NCBI GenBank assembly: GCA_030428705.1
Contig: JAUIDI010000002.1
Span: 859,374 to 923,373, forward strand
Reading direction: 5' to 3'
DNA length: 64,000 nucleotides
Source of the DNA: Bacteroidia bacterium
Lineage (GTDB): Bacteria > Bacteroidota > Bacteroidia > Flavobacteriales > Flavobacteriaceae
The notes under the pieces were generated by a model. The model was not told the DNA's origin and ran no database searches. It was given only the letters and a program-made list of their open reading frames with translations. Below, piece after piece: positions 54,186-62,371 of this stretch. The position numbers and the translations under genes are program-made. Every line of letters starts with the position of its first letter. Within the stretch, counting starts at the first letter, position 1.

Positions 54186-55409
54186 ATGCACGTTTTTGAT
54201 AGAAACAGTAATATTTTCAATTTACTTTCAGAGGCCGTTTCAGAGGGTATTTTGGTAGCAAACAAAGAACAGATTATCGTGTCGGCCAACAGTCGGGCAA
54301 GTGAAATGTTCGGTTATGGCCCAGAAGAACTTCGAGGAAAATCGCTGAACATATTAATTCCGAAGGCCTATCGCAAAGCGCATGAAAAGCATATTGCCCA
54401 TTATAATAAAGAAAAGAACAAACGTCGCATGGCCGAAGGGCGAAATCTTTACGGACTACGAAAGAACGATGAGGAATTTCCCATCGAAGTGGGCCTTAAT
54501 CCATTTTCCCTTTACGGCAATACCTATGTTATGGCCCTTGTCATAGACATTACGGAAAGAAGGGAAAATGAGGAGGAAATACTTGAACTCAACAAGAACC
54601 TTGAGAAGAAAATCAAGGCTCGAATCGGTGAATTACGTGACACGGTCGCAAAACTGAAACGCGAGATAAAACGCCGAAAGGAAGCAGAGGCAAAAATTCA
54701 AAGTGCCCTCAACAAAGAAAAAGAACTAAACGAGTTAAAGACCAAGTTTCTTTCGCTAGTGTCACATGAGTTCAAAACCCCATTAAGCGGTATTCTCACC
54801 TCGGCAACCTTGATCGGAAAATACACCGAAGACGGTCAAGAAGAGAAAAGGGAAAAACATCTAAAGACCATTATTGCCGAAGTACAGCACCTCAACCATA
54901 TTTTGACGGACTTTCTTTCAGTGGAACGCCTTGAAAAAGGCAAGGAAATCTATAAACTCACCAAATTCTCGTTGAGCAAAGTGGTGAACGAAGTCGTTTA
55001 CAACACCAATATGCTTTTAAAAAGCGGACAGCAAATAAAATACCCTCAAAATGTCGATGACGTAATGGTTTATCAAGATGAGAAAATCGTCTTGCTTGCC
55101 TTGACCAACCTTTTGTACAACGCGGTCAAATATTCCCCCGAAGATACCGAGGTAGATCTACAAATAGAGATTATCGAAGACAAGATGGTTTTGAGGGTCG
55201 TCGATCAAGGTATCGGCATACCGAAAAACGACCAAAAACATATTTTCGAACGCTATTTCAGGGCAGAAAATGTCTTATTGACCCAGGGTACGGGTATCGG
55301 CCTTAACATCGTAAAGTCGCATATTGAAAACTTAGGGGGGACTATTTATTTTGAAAGTAAAGAAAATATTGGAAGTACGTTTACGGTCGAACTTCCCATC
55401 AAGCAATAA
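54186..55409 (+). CDS. Cytosolic PAS histidine kinase with FixL-like PAS
   Basis: 407 residues, no membrane segment. PAS domain ~8-125 with His66 in RKAHEKHI and Arg86 in EGRNLYGLRK, which align with the haem His and the ligand-sensing Arg of FixL; many non-haem PAS domains share these residues, so haem is only a possibility. Coiled coil ~125-185. HisKA with phospho-His194 in LVSHEFKTPLSG. HATPase: NLLYNAVKYSP, DQGIGIPKND, GTGIGLNIVKSH. It autophosphorylates and should act on the receiver-CRP protein encoded 33 bp later. Its gene has its own FNR-like site, so autoregulation is likely. Confidence 0.9.
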   Translation: MHVFDRNSNIFNLLSEAVSEGILVANKEQIIVSANSRASEMFGYGPEELRGKSLNILIPKAYRKAHEKHIAHYNKEKNKRRMAEGRNLYGLRKNDEEFPIEVGLNPFSLYGNTYVMALVIDITERRENEEEILELNKNLEKKIKARIGELRDTVAKLKREIKRRKEAEAKIQSALNKEKELNELKTKFLSLVSHEFKTPLSGILTSATLIGKYTEDGQEEKREKHLKTIIAEVQHLNHILTDFLSVERLEKGKEIYKLTKFSLSKVVNEVVYNTNMLLKSGQQIKYPQNVDDVMVYQDEKIVLLALTNLLYNAVKYSPEDTEVDLQIEIIEDKMVLRVVDQGIGIPKNDQKHIFERYFRAENVLLTQGTGIGLNIVKSHIENLGGTIYFESKENIGSTFTVELPIKQ

Positions 55410-55442
55410 AAGTTTGCTCGAACCGATCAAAAGAACCACAAA

Positions 55443-56495
55443 ATGAAAAAGGTACTTTTAATTGAAGATGATACCATTTTACGGGAAAACACGGCAGAAT
55501 TGCTCACGTTATCGGATTATGACGTACATACGGCCGCAGACGGGGAAAAAGGGGTTCTGGCCGCAAAAGATTATATGCCCGATGTGATCATTTGCGATAT
55601 CATGATGCCAAAGTTGGATGGATACGGTGTTTTGGAAGAGCTCTCCCAAGACCGTCTCACCAGTAGTATTCCGTTTATATTCCTTTCTGCCAAGACCGAG
55701 CATAAAGATATTCGCAAGGGAATGGAACTGGGTGCGGACGATTATTTGACCAAACCCTTTCAAGAATCCGAACTCATCGGTGCCATCGAAAGCCGGCTTG
55801 CCAAAATGGCCATTTTAAAGAATATGGCCGGCCAACCAAAAAATGAGGAACAATGTTCAGAGGTAAAAATAAGAACGATCCATCAGTTCAAGAATTATAT
55901 CGACGATAATAGCGAGGTTCATTCCTTTCGAGCGGGAGAAACCATATATCGGGACGGTATGTACTCGAATACTTTATATCTTATACTCAAAGGGGTTGTA
56001 AAAACACATATTTTAGATGAAATGGGCAAGGAATTGATTACCGGAATATATAAACCCGATGACCTATTCGGCTTTTCATCCATTACCCGAAACATGCCCC
56101 ATAAGGAATCTGCAACGGCCATGGAGGATACCGAACTTGCCGGCCTATCAGAAGAGAAATTGAAAAATGTTATTGATGAAAATCAGGCACTCACCATGGA
56201 ACTGCTGCAATTGCTTTCCGAAGGCCTTTCCGAAACCAAGGAACAATTATTACAAATGGCCTATGGGTCTGTTCGAAGAAAAACCGCACTTACCTTGCTC
56301 AAATTTGCCGAGAAACTTGAAAAAGACCCGAAAGGCAACATTCATATTTTACGAAGCGACCTGGCAAGCGTGGCAGGGATGGCCACCGAGACCTTAATCC
56401 GTGCCCTTTCATCTTTCAAAAAAGAAGGACTTATCGATATCGATAATAGAAACATCAAGATTTTAGATCCGGCAAAACTAAGTCAAGTTCATTGA
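55443..56495 (+). CDS. Response regulator fused to CRP/FNR-type regulator (REC-cNMP-HTH)
   Basis: 350 residues: receiver domain 1-120 (phospho-Asp52 in CDIMMPKLDG, Lys104), short linker, CRP/FNR effector domain ~150-250 (FRAGETIYRDG, GELITGIYKPDDLFGFSS-type jelly roll), helical dimer linker and winged helix ~270-345. The recognition helix MATETLIRAL (313-322) keeps Glu316 and Arg320, equivalent to CRP Glu181 and Arg185, but Thr315 replaces CRP Arg180. This predicts binding to TGA-type half-sites without the extra CRP contact, just as in the ATGA-N6-TCAT sites around it. No FNR iron-sulfur cysteines. Partner of the kinase 33 bp upstream. Confidence 0.9.
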   Translation: MKKVLLIEDDTILRENTAELLTLSDYDVHTAADGEKGVLAAKDYMPDVIICDIMMPKLDGYGVLEELSQDRLTSSIPFIFLSAKTEHKDIRKGMELGADDYLTKPFQESELIGAIESRLAKMAILKNMAGQPKNEEQCSEVKIRTIHQFKNYIDDNSEVHSFRAGETIYRDGMYSNTLYLILKGVVKTHILDEMGKELITGIYKPDDLFGFSSITRNMPHKESATAMEDTELAGLSEEKLKNVIDENQALTMELLQLLSEGLSETKEQLLQMAYGSVRRKTALTLLKFAEKLEKDPKGNIHILRSDLASVAGMATETLIRALSSFKKEGLIDIDNRNIKILDPAKLSQVH

Positions 56496-56523
56496 CAATA
56501 ATTCGATACGTTAAGGCCGTAAC

Positions 56524-56567
56524 ATGATAATCATCATTTTTTTGGCCGTGCAGTGGTTATAAATTTA
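56524..56567 (+). promoter_or_regulatory. FNR-like operator and -7 box upstream of usp
   Basis: ATGATAATCATCAT (56524-56537), 22 nt, TAAATTTA (56560-56567). ATG of usp is 25 nt after the box. Same layout as the four other sites. Confidence 0.72.
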
Positions 56568-56592
56568 TGTTATCAACCAAAAATAGTATGGC

Positions 56593-57432
56593 ATGCAACA
56601 GATTCTAATCCCAACGGACTTCTCGGACAACTCATGGAATGCCATAAAATTTGCCTTGGAGCTGTTTAAAAAATCGAAATGTACGTTCTATCTATTGCAC
56701 GTCAACCCCATACCCCCTTATTCAGGTGCCGGAAGTTCGGTCCGTGCAGCCTCGCGTAATTTCGAAGACCATATCCTTAAGGAAAGTCGCGAAAGTCTTC
56801 AAAAGTTGTTGACACAGATTGAAGCATTGCCTTTTAACACCAAGCACGCTTTTGTGACCATAGCCCTTCATGATTATTTTGTGGATGCCGTAAAAAGGGA
56901 GCTGGAAGAAAAGAAAATAGATTTGGTCATTATGGGGACTAAAGGTGCTTCAGGACTTAAAAAAGCTACCGTAGGAAGCAATACGGGTGATGTCATCACA
57001 AAAATAAAGATACCGTTATTGGCCGTTCCTGAAGATGCCGTCTATACCGAACCAAAGGAAATTGCATTCGCCACCGATTATCATATAGGTTACGATGTAA
57101 AGGTGTTGGACACCTTGATTGCCATGGCGGTAATACATGGTTCCGTTTTAAGGATTTTGCATATTTCCAAAAAAGGGGAACAACTGACCGAAGAGCAAGA
57201 AAAGAACAAAGATTTTCTTGATGATTATTTGGTCGATGTCGAACATAGTTTTCACTCGTTGACCGGTAGTAAACTAGAGACCGCCGTACAGTGTTTTACC
57301 GAAAGCAGGGATATCGATATGATCGCCATGGTAGCCAAAAACCTTAACTTTTTTCAACGCATACTCTTCAGGCCTACTGTTGAAGAAATCAGCTATCATA
57401 CCGAAGTACCGTTTTTGGTACTTCATGAATAG
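56593..57432 (+). CDS. Universal stress protein (tandem UspA domains)
   Basis: 279 residues with two Usp domains. The first carries MGTKGASGLKKATVGSNTGD (ATP-binding pattern); the second (~150-279) lacks the full glycine motif (MVAKNLNFFQRILFRPTVEE). It differs from the usp at 47365 but has the same length and the same operator, pointing to a paired role in the regulon. Monocistronic. Confidence 0.9.
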   Translation: MQQILIPTDFSDNSWNAIKFALELFKKSKCTFYLLHVNPIPPYSGAGSSVRAASRNFEDHILKESRESLQKLLTQIEALPFNTKHAFVTIALHDYFVDAVKRELEEKKIDLVIMGTKGASGLKKATVGSNTGDVITKIKIPLLAVPEDAVYTEPKEIAFATDYHIGYDVKVLDTLIAMAVIHGSVLRILHISKKGEQLTEEQEKNKDFLDDYLVDVEHSFHSLTGSKLETAVQCFTESRDIDMIAMVAKNLNFFQRILFRPTVEEISYHTEVPFLVLHE

Positions 57433-57697
57433 GAATGGCCGATTCAGTGTTTGTGCAAAAGACGTCCTCTACGATATATTGAGGACCAAAATCCAATTTT
57501 ATTTTTTAAAAAAGAGAGCTTAAGTGTATATAGATGCCATATAGTTCGGGAACTAAATCGTTTTAAAACGACTACAAACGTTTACAAATGAAAGTAATTA
57601 TTTCTTAACCGAATAACGGCCGAGACGTGTTTTATGTTTGCCATGTCGAATCAAGGAGGTTCGATAGTATTAACTGTTTAACGCTAAAATTAAAATC

Positions 57698-58030
57698 ATG
57701 AACGCACTTAAAAACAAAGTACAGTTGATTGGAAACTTGGGCCAAGACCCAGAAATCGTAACCCTAGAAAACGGTAACAAACTAGCTAAATTTTCAATTG
57801 CCACGAGCGACCATTACAAAAATGCAAAAGGCGAAAAGGTCGAGGATACCCAATGGCACAATATTGTGGCCTGGGGCAAGACCGCCGAAATCGTGGAAAA
57901 CTACCTGACCAAGGGTAAGCAAGTAGCCATAGAGGGCAAATTAACCCATCGCTCATATGAGACCAAGGAAGGGGATAAAAGATACATCACCGAAGTCCGA
58001 TGCAACGAGCTTTTGATGTTGGGCAAGTAA
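57698..58030 (+). CDS. ssb: Short single-stranded DNA-binding protein
   Basis: 110 residues, single OB-fold of the SSB family (NKVQLIGNLGQDPEIV, DTQWHNIVAWGKTAEIVENYL, KGKQVAIEGKLTHRSYE). It stops right after the OB-fold (RCNELLMLGK) with no linker and no acidic DDIPF-type tail, so it cannot recruit partners as main SSB does. Probably a secondary SSB. A 265-bp gap before it holds no gene. Followed by a strong terminator. Confidence 0.9.
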   Translation: MNALKNKVQLIGNLGQDPEIVTLENGNKLAKFSIATSDHYKNAKGEKVEDTQWHNIVAWGKTAEIVENYLTKGKQVAIEGKLTHRSYETKEGDKRYITEVRCNELLMLGK

Positions 58031-58046
58031 ATTGAATACATTCTTT

Positions 58047-58085
58047 CGAGCGCTTTGCCTGATGTGGTAAAGCGCTCGTTTTTTT
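58047..58085 (+). terminator. Rho-independent terminator after ssb
   Basis: CGAGCGCTTT (58047-58056) pairs perfectly with AAAGCGCTCG (58069-58078), then seven T. 16 bp past the ssb stop. Confidence 0.92.
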
Positions 58086-58104
58086 CAATACCCAAACAAG
58101 ATTC

Positions 58105-58938
58105 CTAAAACTGGACGGTTACACCCATTGTTCCGGGACCAAAGTTTAGGTTCCAACTCAATTTTTTTGTTTGATCATTATACTTTTCATCATATTTTTT
58201 GTCAAGATAACGATCAATAGACTCCACAGTGGCGACACTTATGGCGAGTGAGAATACGAAATCACTGAGCCAGTGCTGCCCATCCCACACTCTTGAGAGA
58301 CCGGGTATGCTACCAATGAGGTAAATACCTGCTTTTACCCAAGGACTCTCGAACTGCTTGGCAATGGCATAGGCGTTGGTAAAGGCCATCAGCGCATGTC
58401 CTGAAGGGAACGAATGGAAATTACGACTCGAATTGAACGGGTCAAATGTGTCTTTGCCCAGATCGGCCAACGGTCTGGCCCTTCCCACCAACGACTTCAA
58501 TACTTGCTGCAACAATCCGGCAGAGGTTGCTGAAGAAATCAATAAGACCCCAGTTCGTCGTAGTTTTTCGTTTTTAGTGAGCAGACCGGCCAAATATACT
58601 CCCGAAGTGGCCAGATAATTGTTTTCAGGATTACCGTAGAACGTTCCATAATCTCGTATCCATTTTGGAATTCCCTGCTGTTGGAGCCTTATGAACTTTG
58701 AGGTATTATCGTCAAACAAATACGTTAGCCCCGTACCTGCTACTACACCCCCAAATTGTTTCCATTGTTTTCCTTGCCAATGCAAGGGCCGGGTATACGA
58801 ATAACCTACCCCTTTAAAGATGTTGGCCACGTCGTACTTTAACATTTCCCATCGCGTATCCAAGGAGTCAGGCAATCCCTTTTGTGCGCTAATGTTCGAA
58901 ATCACAATAAAATACAGAAAGAACAGATTTTTACGCAT
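58105..58938 (-). CDS. PAP2-family phosphatase (exported)
   Basis: 277 residues with N-terminal signal sequence (LFFLYFIVISNISAQ). The three PAP2 motifs are KSLVGRARPL, FPSGHALMAF and SRVWDGQHWLSD. Five to six weak hydrophobic segments. It dephosphorylates a lipid-linked phosphate (undecaprenyl-PP or phosphatidic acid) on the periplasmic side. Monocistronic. Confidence 0.9.
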   Translation of the reverse strand: MRKNLFFLYFIVISNISAQKGLPDSLDTRWEMLKYDVANIFKGVGYSYTRPLHWQGKQWKQFGGVVAGTGLTYLFDDNTSKFIRLQQQGIPKWIRDYGTFYGNPENNYLATSGVYLAGLLTKNEKLRRTGVLLISSATSAGLLQQVLKSLVGRARPLADLGKDTFDPFNSSRNFHSFPSGHALMAFTNAYAIAKQFESPWVKAGIYLIGSIPGLSRVWDGQHWLSDFVFSLAISVATVESIDRYLDKKYDEKYNDQTKKLSWNLNFGPGTMGVTVQF

Positions 58939-59024
58939 ACCGTCATTTTAATCGTGAAAGCTATAAAAATCCAATGAATCGTTTTGTTTCTTGACCATTT
59001 AATGGAAAACTACCAATTAAGCGG

Positions 59025-59810
59025 CTATCGGTAATGCGAAATCGGCTCCGGGTTTTGCATGGTCGCATAAAAATCGGTAATAATCCCATCACGATCAAAA
59101 TTTTCCCACAGCAAAATTTCACGTGTATTTTGCGGACGCTCTACCCACTGACCTTCTACGAATATGGGGCAGGGTACTTTTTTGGTTTCGCCCCAGGCAC
59201 CATTTTTCATGACCGCCAAGGCCACCATATCGAACAAGGGGCGCGATGGGGTGACCTGATCGGTACCCATATGGTCAAAGATGTGCTCAAAAAGGTTTAC
59301 GGCATAGTCACCAAAAGTATCGAATTCACCACCATGTCTTCCGGTAATCGGTATTGCGGCCTTCGGGCCCAGACCGGCCATTTTTTCATCGACCTCCTTT
59401 TTGGTCACCGACACCGCATCGGTGCCCGAAGGTTTTCCATAACGTACAGTGACCATTTCAAACGGAACCTTACTGTTCAACACATAGTTCATAGCTATGG
59501 TATCATTGTCTTGGTTGTATTCGCCCGGTTCGGGATAATTGCTCCCGAGCCAAACGATCCTGGTGCGTTCGGCAAAAGAGGGGTCCTTTTTCAATGCCAG
59601 GGCAACATTGGTCAACTTGCCTACCGCGACAACGATTACCGAATCTTTTTTTGTTTCCTCAAGGATAAAATCCACCCCATCTTGGCCATCATAATTTTCG
59701 GGGTCAAAGTTTCTGGATATGTCCGAAAAATTTCCTTCGGCCCCCTTGAGAAGTGGCGTAGCTCCCTTTAGGTTATGAGCCAAACAAGAACTGGTTTTAT
59801 ATGATTTCAT
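59025..59810 (-). pseudogene. Nucleoside hydrolase lacking its N-terminal active site
   Basis: 261 residues alignable to inosine-uridine nucleoside hydrolases from about TPLLKGAEGNF to the end (VVAVGKLTNVALAL, IVWLGSNYPEPGEYN, GDYAVNLFEH, WERPQNTREI). Normal members are over 300 residues and begin with a DxDxxxDD motif for Ca2+ and ribose; here the first ~70 residues are missing and a TGA lies in frame two codons above the ATG. The gene ends exactly at the AT-rich junction with the recombinase gene. Most likely cut by integration of the island; a non-catalytic function cannot be excluded. Confidence 0.8.
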
Positions 59811-59884
59811 ATGTATTCATATATCTAATAATCAATTACTTAACTTTTTTAAAGAATCAGTAAAAATCATAAAAAACCTCAAAA

Positions 59885-59906
59885 TGTTTTAGGTATGTTT
59901 TAGGTA
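59885..59906. repeat. Tandem 11-bp repeat before the recombinase gene
   Basis: TGTTTTAGGTA occurs twice in a row (59885-59895, 59896-59906), 43 bp before the recombinase start. Direct repeats of this kind next to an integrase gene often serve as arm-type or excision sites; unproven here. Confidence 0.55.
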
Positions 59907-59949
59907 AAATTTTTACATTGTAGTTTCTTAAGCAATATTTCCACTTAAA

Positions 59950-61293
59950 ATGGCTTCAATAAAGATAGTACTTTGGAAACATGATCAAAAAAAGGACGGT
60001 ACTTATCCATTAGCCATTCGAATTACCCAGAATAGAAAAACGAGATACATTTTTACTGGAAAATATATTTTGGAAAAGGATTGGGATAATGTTTTGGGCA
60101 GGGTCAAAAAGTCCCATATAAATTCGGCAAGACTGAACAATTATTTACTAAAAAAATTGACAGAGGTAGATAGTATTGCTTTGGAAGCCGATGCTTCCAA
60201 AGAATATATTTCTAGTAAACAAATAAAGAATAAAGCAAAACATAAAGGTCGCACCGTTTCTTTTTTTCAATTGGGAGCAGAAAGGGTTACAAACAGATAT
60301 CAGGCGGGGAAATTTTCTACATGTAAAGGGGAACTTTCCATGTTGATCAATGTGCGTGAATTTTTAAAGTGGAATCGTTTTGAAGAAAGAGAATCGGTAA
60401 TTAACGGAATTAAGGAAAGGCGGCGAAATAGAGTTGGAAGCTCTCGAAAATTTGGCTATAATTTCCTTGAACATGTAAAGGAGGAATTTAGTAAAGATAC
60501 TTCCCTATATTTTGAGGACATAACGGAAGCCTTTTTAAGTAATTTTAAGGTGTTCTGTATTTCCTATTTAGAACATAAGACCCGAACTGTTACAAACCAC
60601 CTCATTTATATCCGTACACTTTTTAATGCAGCAATAAAGGAGGGAGTTGTAGAAGCTAAACACTATCCATTTGCTGGAGAGAAGGAACGAATACGAATCA
60701 AACCTACCCAGAAAATTGGTTTGACCAGGGAGGAAATTGAACGAATTGAAAAAGTGTCTTTGGAGAACCGAAGTCCCATTTGGCATACTCGAAATATTTG
60801 GTTGTTTTCGTTCTATTTTGCCGGAATCCGTATATCTGATGTACTTCAGATGAAATGGTCGGATTTAATGGATGGCCGTCTCTATTACACGATGAACAAG
60901 AATGAAAAGCCACTAAGCCTAAAAATTCCCGCACAGGCCAAAGAAATATTGGATTTTTATAGACCTTCTCAGCGCTCACATGATGATTATATTTTTCCAT
61001 ATTTAAAAAATGCGAATCAAAATAGTAAACGGGACATTTTTGTAAAGACTAGGAATGGGATTGCTGTTCTCAATAAATATCTTAAACAACTTGCTAAAAA
61101 ATGCAATATAACCAAGAACCTTTCCAATCATATTGCTCGCCATTCTTTTGGAAATATTGCTGGCGACACCATTTCTCCTTTAATGTTGCAAAAACTATAT
61201 CGTCATAGTGATTTAAAAACAACCATCATGTATCAAGCTAATTTTATTCACAAAGATGCAGATGATGCGTTGGATGCAGTTTTAAATCCTTAA
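59950..61293 (+). CDS. Tyrosine recombinase (Bacteroidota mobile-element integrase)
   Basis: 447 residues. N-terminal arm-binding domain ~1-90, SAM-like core-binding domain ~105-220, catalytic domain ~255-440 with Arg in AGIRISDVL (~294), HIARH (~396) and the Tyr in TTIMYQANF (~430). It catalyses site-specific integration or excision. The codon use and AT content differ from the genes before 59810. It starts the AT-rich island and abuts the truncated nucleoside hydrolase. It is of the general phage/transposon integrase type, not an obvious integron IntI. Confidence 0.9.
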   Translation: MASIKIVLWKHDQKKDGTYPLAIRITQNRKTRYIFTGKYILEKDWDNVLGRVKKSHINSARLNNYLLKKLTEVDSIALEADASKEYISSKQIKNKAKHKGRTVSFFQLGAERVTNRYQAGKFSTCKGELSMLINVREFLKWNRFEERESVINGIKERRRNRVGSSRKFGYNFLEHVKEEFSKDTSLYFEDITEAFLSNFKVFCISYLEHKTRTVTNHLIYIRTLFNAAIKEGVVEAKHYPFAGEKERIRIKPTQKIGLTREEIERIEKVSLENRSPIWHTRNIWLFSFYFAGIRISDVLQMKWSDLMDGRLYYTMNKNEKPLSLKIPAQAKEILDFYRPSQRSHDDYIFPYLKNANQNSKRDIFVKTRNGIAVLNKYLKQLAKKCNITKNLSNHIARHSFGNIAGDTISPLMLQKLYRHSDLKTTIMYQANFIHKDADDALDAVLNP

Positions 61294-61430
61294 GATTTAA
61301 GTAGAGATATTTTATTTCAATTTCATTGCAATTACATTGAATTGACTTTCAATATTGAAAAACTAATGAATTTCCTTAATGAGTGTAAAGGAAAGAATAA
61401 TCTTAAACAGCCGAATAGCCTTAAACCACA

Positions 61431-61456
61431 AAAAAAATCGACCTCAAATCGATTTT
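61431..61456 (-). terminator. Rho-independent terminator of the 61472 gene
   Basis: On the minus strand AAAATCGA-N7-TCGATTTT followed by further T (seven A on the plus strand). It is 16 bp past the stop. Confidence 0.8.
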
Positions 61457-61465
61457 AATTTCCAA

Positions 61466-61497
61466 CCGCAATTAATTATACACCCTGTTAGCGGTTG
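61466..61497 (-). repeat. Single arm of the cassette-boundary repeat
   Basis: Plus-strand CCGCAATTAATTATACACC (61466-61484) is identical to the arm at 62340-62358. The stop codon of the 61472 gene (TAA) lies inside it. No opposite arm is visible towards the recombinase, so this looks like an array end or half element. Confidence 0.6.
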
Positions 61498-62224
61498 TTT
61501 TTATTTCTATCGTGTCGCTTTTTATTAATTCCTGAGGACCAATTTCAAAAAATTCATATGGAAATTCATTGTTTTTCCAAATTCGACCTTCTAGATTGTC
61601 TTTTGGATATACCATAAATTCTGAAAATCCGTTTTTATCGGTAATTGTTTTTCCCATTGTTGAACCGCCTGGAAGTCCATATAAAAGTGGTCTTTGAGCT
61701 GATAGTTGGATAGTATCGCCTTTGATTGAGTCACCTGTTTTGGAATCAACTAATTTGAGGACGATTCTTTTTTTCTCATTCCAGTTGTAATATTTTTCGA
61801 ACTTCCAGTACTCATATAGATTGAATGAGAAAAATACCAAAATCATGGTGCCTACTGAAATTGGTATTAAATGGATTTTAGTCTTATTGAAAAAATATCT
61901 TTCTACTAGTTTCCAGCTTATTGTTTGGGTTGCGGCATTTAATAATAATGGTGCTATGAAGAAACTAGAATTAATAAATGGGACGAACAATATATAAGAC
62001 ATAATCAAACCCATAGAAGATATTAAAAATCCGATTACCAAACTAAACCAGCTTTTTGTCTTGAAACATGCATTCGAAATATAGGTATTTAATAATCCAA
62101 ATATTACAACAATTGAAAAATCCGCTAAGCCAAAAAATAAGGCTCCAAAATAAGTAGTTGGGAATAGAAGAATTAGATAAATAATAAATACTGATATGTA
62201 AAATATGATTTTTCTTTTCTTCAT
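61472..62224 (-). CDS. Hypothetical membrane protein (cassette gene 1)
   Basis: 250 residues. N-terminal ~140 residues have four to five membrane segments (FIIYLILLFPTTYFGALFF and others). A C-terminal soluble part (~150-250) contains a beta-rich segment starting KKRIVLKLVDSKTGDSIKG, which resembles extracellular carboxypeptidase-regulatory-like domains. AT-rich, codon use unlike the chromosome side. Its last codons (ANRVYN) are encoded by the boundary repeat. Function unknown. Confidence 0.7.
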   Translation of the reverse strand: MKKRKIIFYISVFIIYLILLFPTTYFGALFFGLADFSIVVIFGLLNTYISNACFKTKSWFSLVIGFLISSMGLIMSYILFVPFINSSFFIAPLLLNAATQTISWKLVERYFFNKTKIHLIPISVGTMILVFFSFNLYEYWKFEKYYNWNEKKRIVLKLVDSKTGDSIKGDTIQLSAQRPLLYGLPGGSTMGKTITDKNGFSEFMVYPKDNLEGRIWKNNEFPYEFFEIGPQELIKSDTIEIKTTANRVYN

Positions 62225-62233
62225 TTTACAAAT

Positions 62234-62370
62234 AACCGCTAACGGTTAGTGTATGATAAGGTGCGGACTTTTCCTACGGAAAATGTCCGCCTGAAACTAA
62301 AGATAATTGATTGCAAAGGATTCCGTTTAAGGAATCCGACCGCAATTAATTATACACCGTGTTGTGCATA
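62234..62370. repeat. Cassette-boundary palindrome A
   Basis: About 137 bp. Outer arms GTGTATGATAAGGTGCGG (62249-62266) and CCGCAATTAATTATACAC (62340-62357) match in inverted order at 14 of 18 positions. Between them are two hairpins: GGACTTTTCC-TAC-GGAAAATGTCC (62265-62288) and GGATTCC-N6-GGAATCC (62318-62337). It fills the whole gap between genes 1 and 2. Confidence 0.7.
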
Positions 62371-62371
62371 G

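Noticed and set aside
59034..59771. 245-codon open frame opposite the nucleoside hydrolase
   Set aside because: It mirrors a clearly conserved protein on the other strand and has no domain of its own; GC-rich third positions on the minus strand explain it.
59950..61293. Integron integrase (IntI) for the cassette-like array
   Set aside because: Domain layout with an arm-binding N-terminus is that of phage/transposon integrases; I see no sign of the IntI-specific insertion, so it probably does not process the array.
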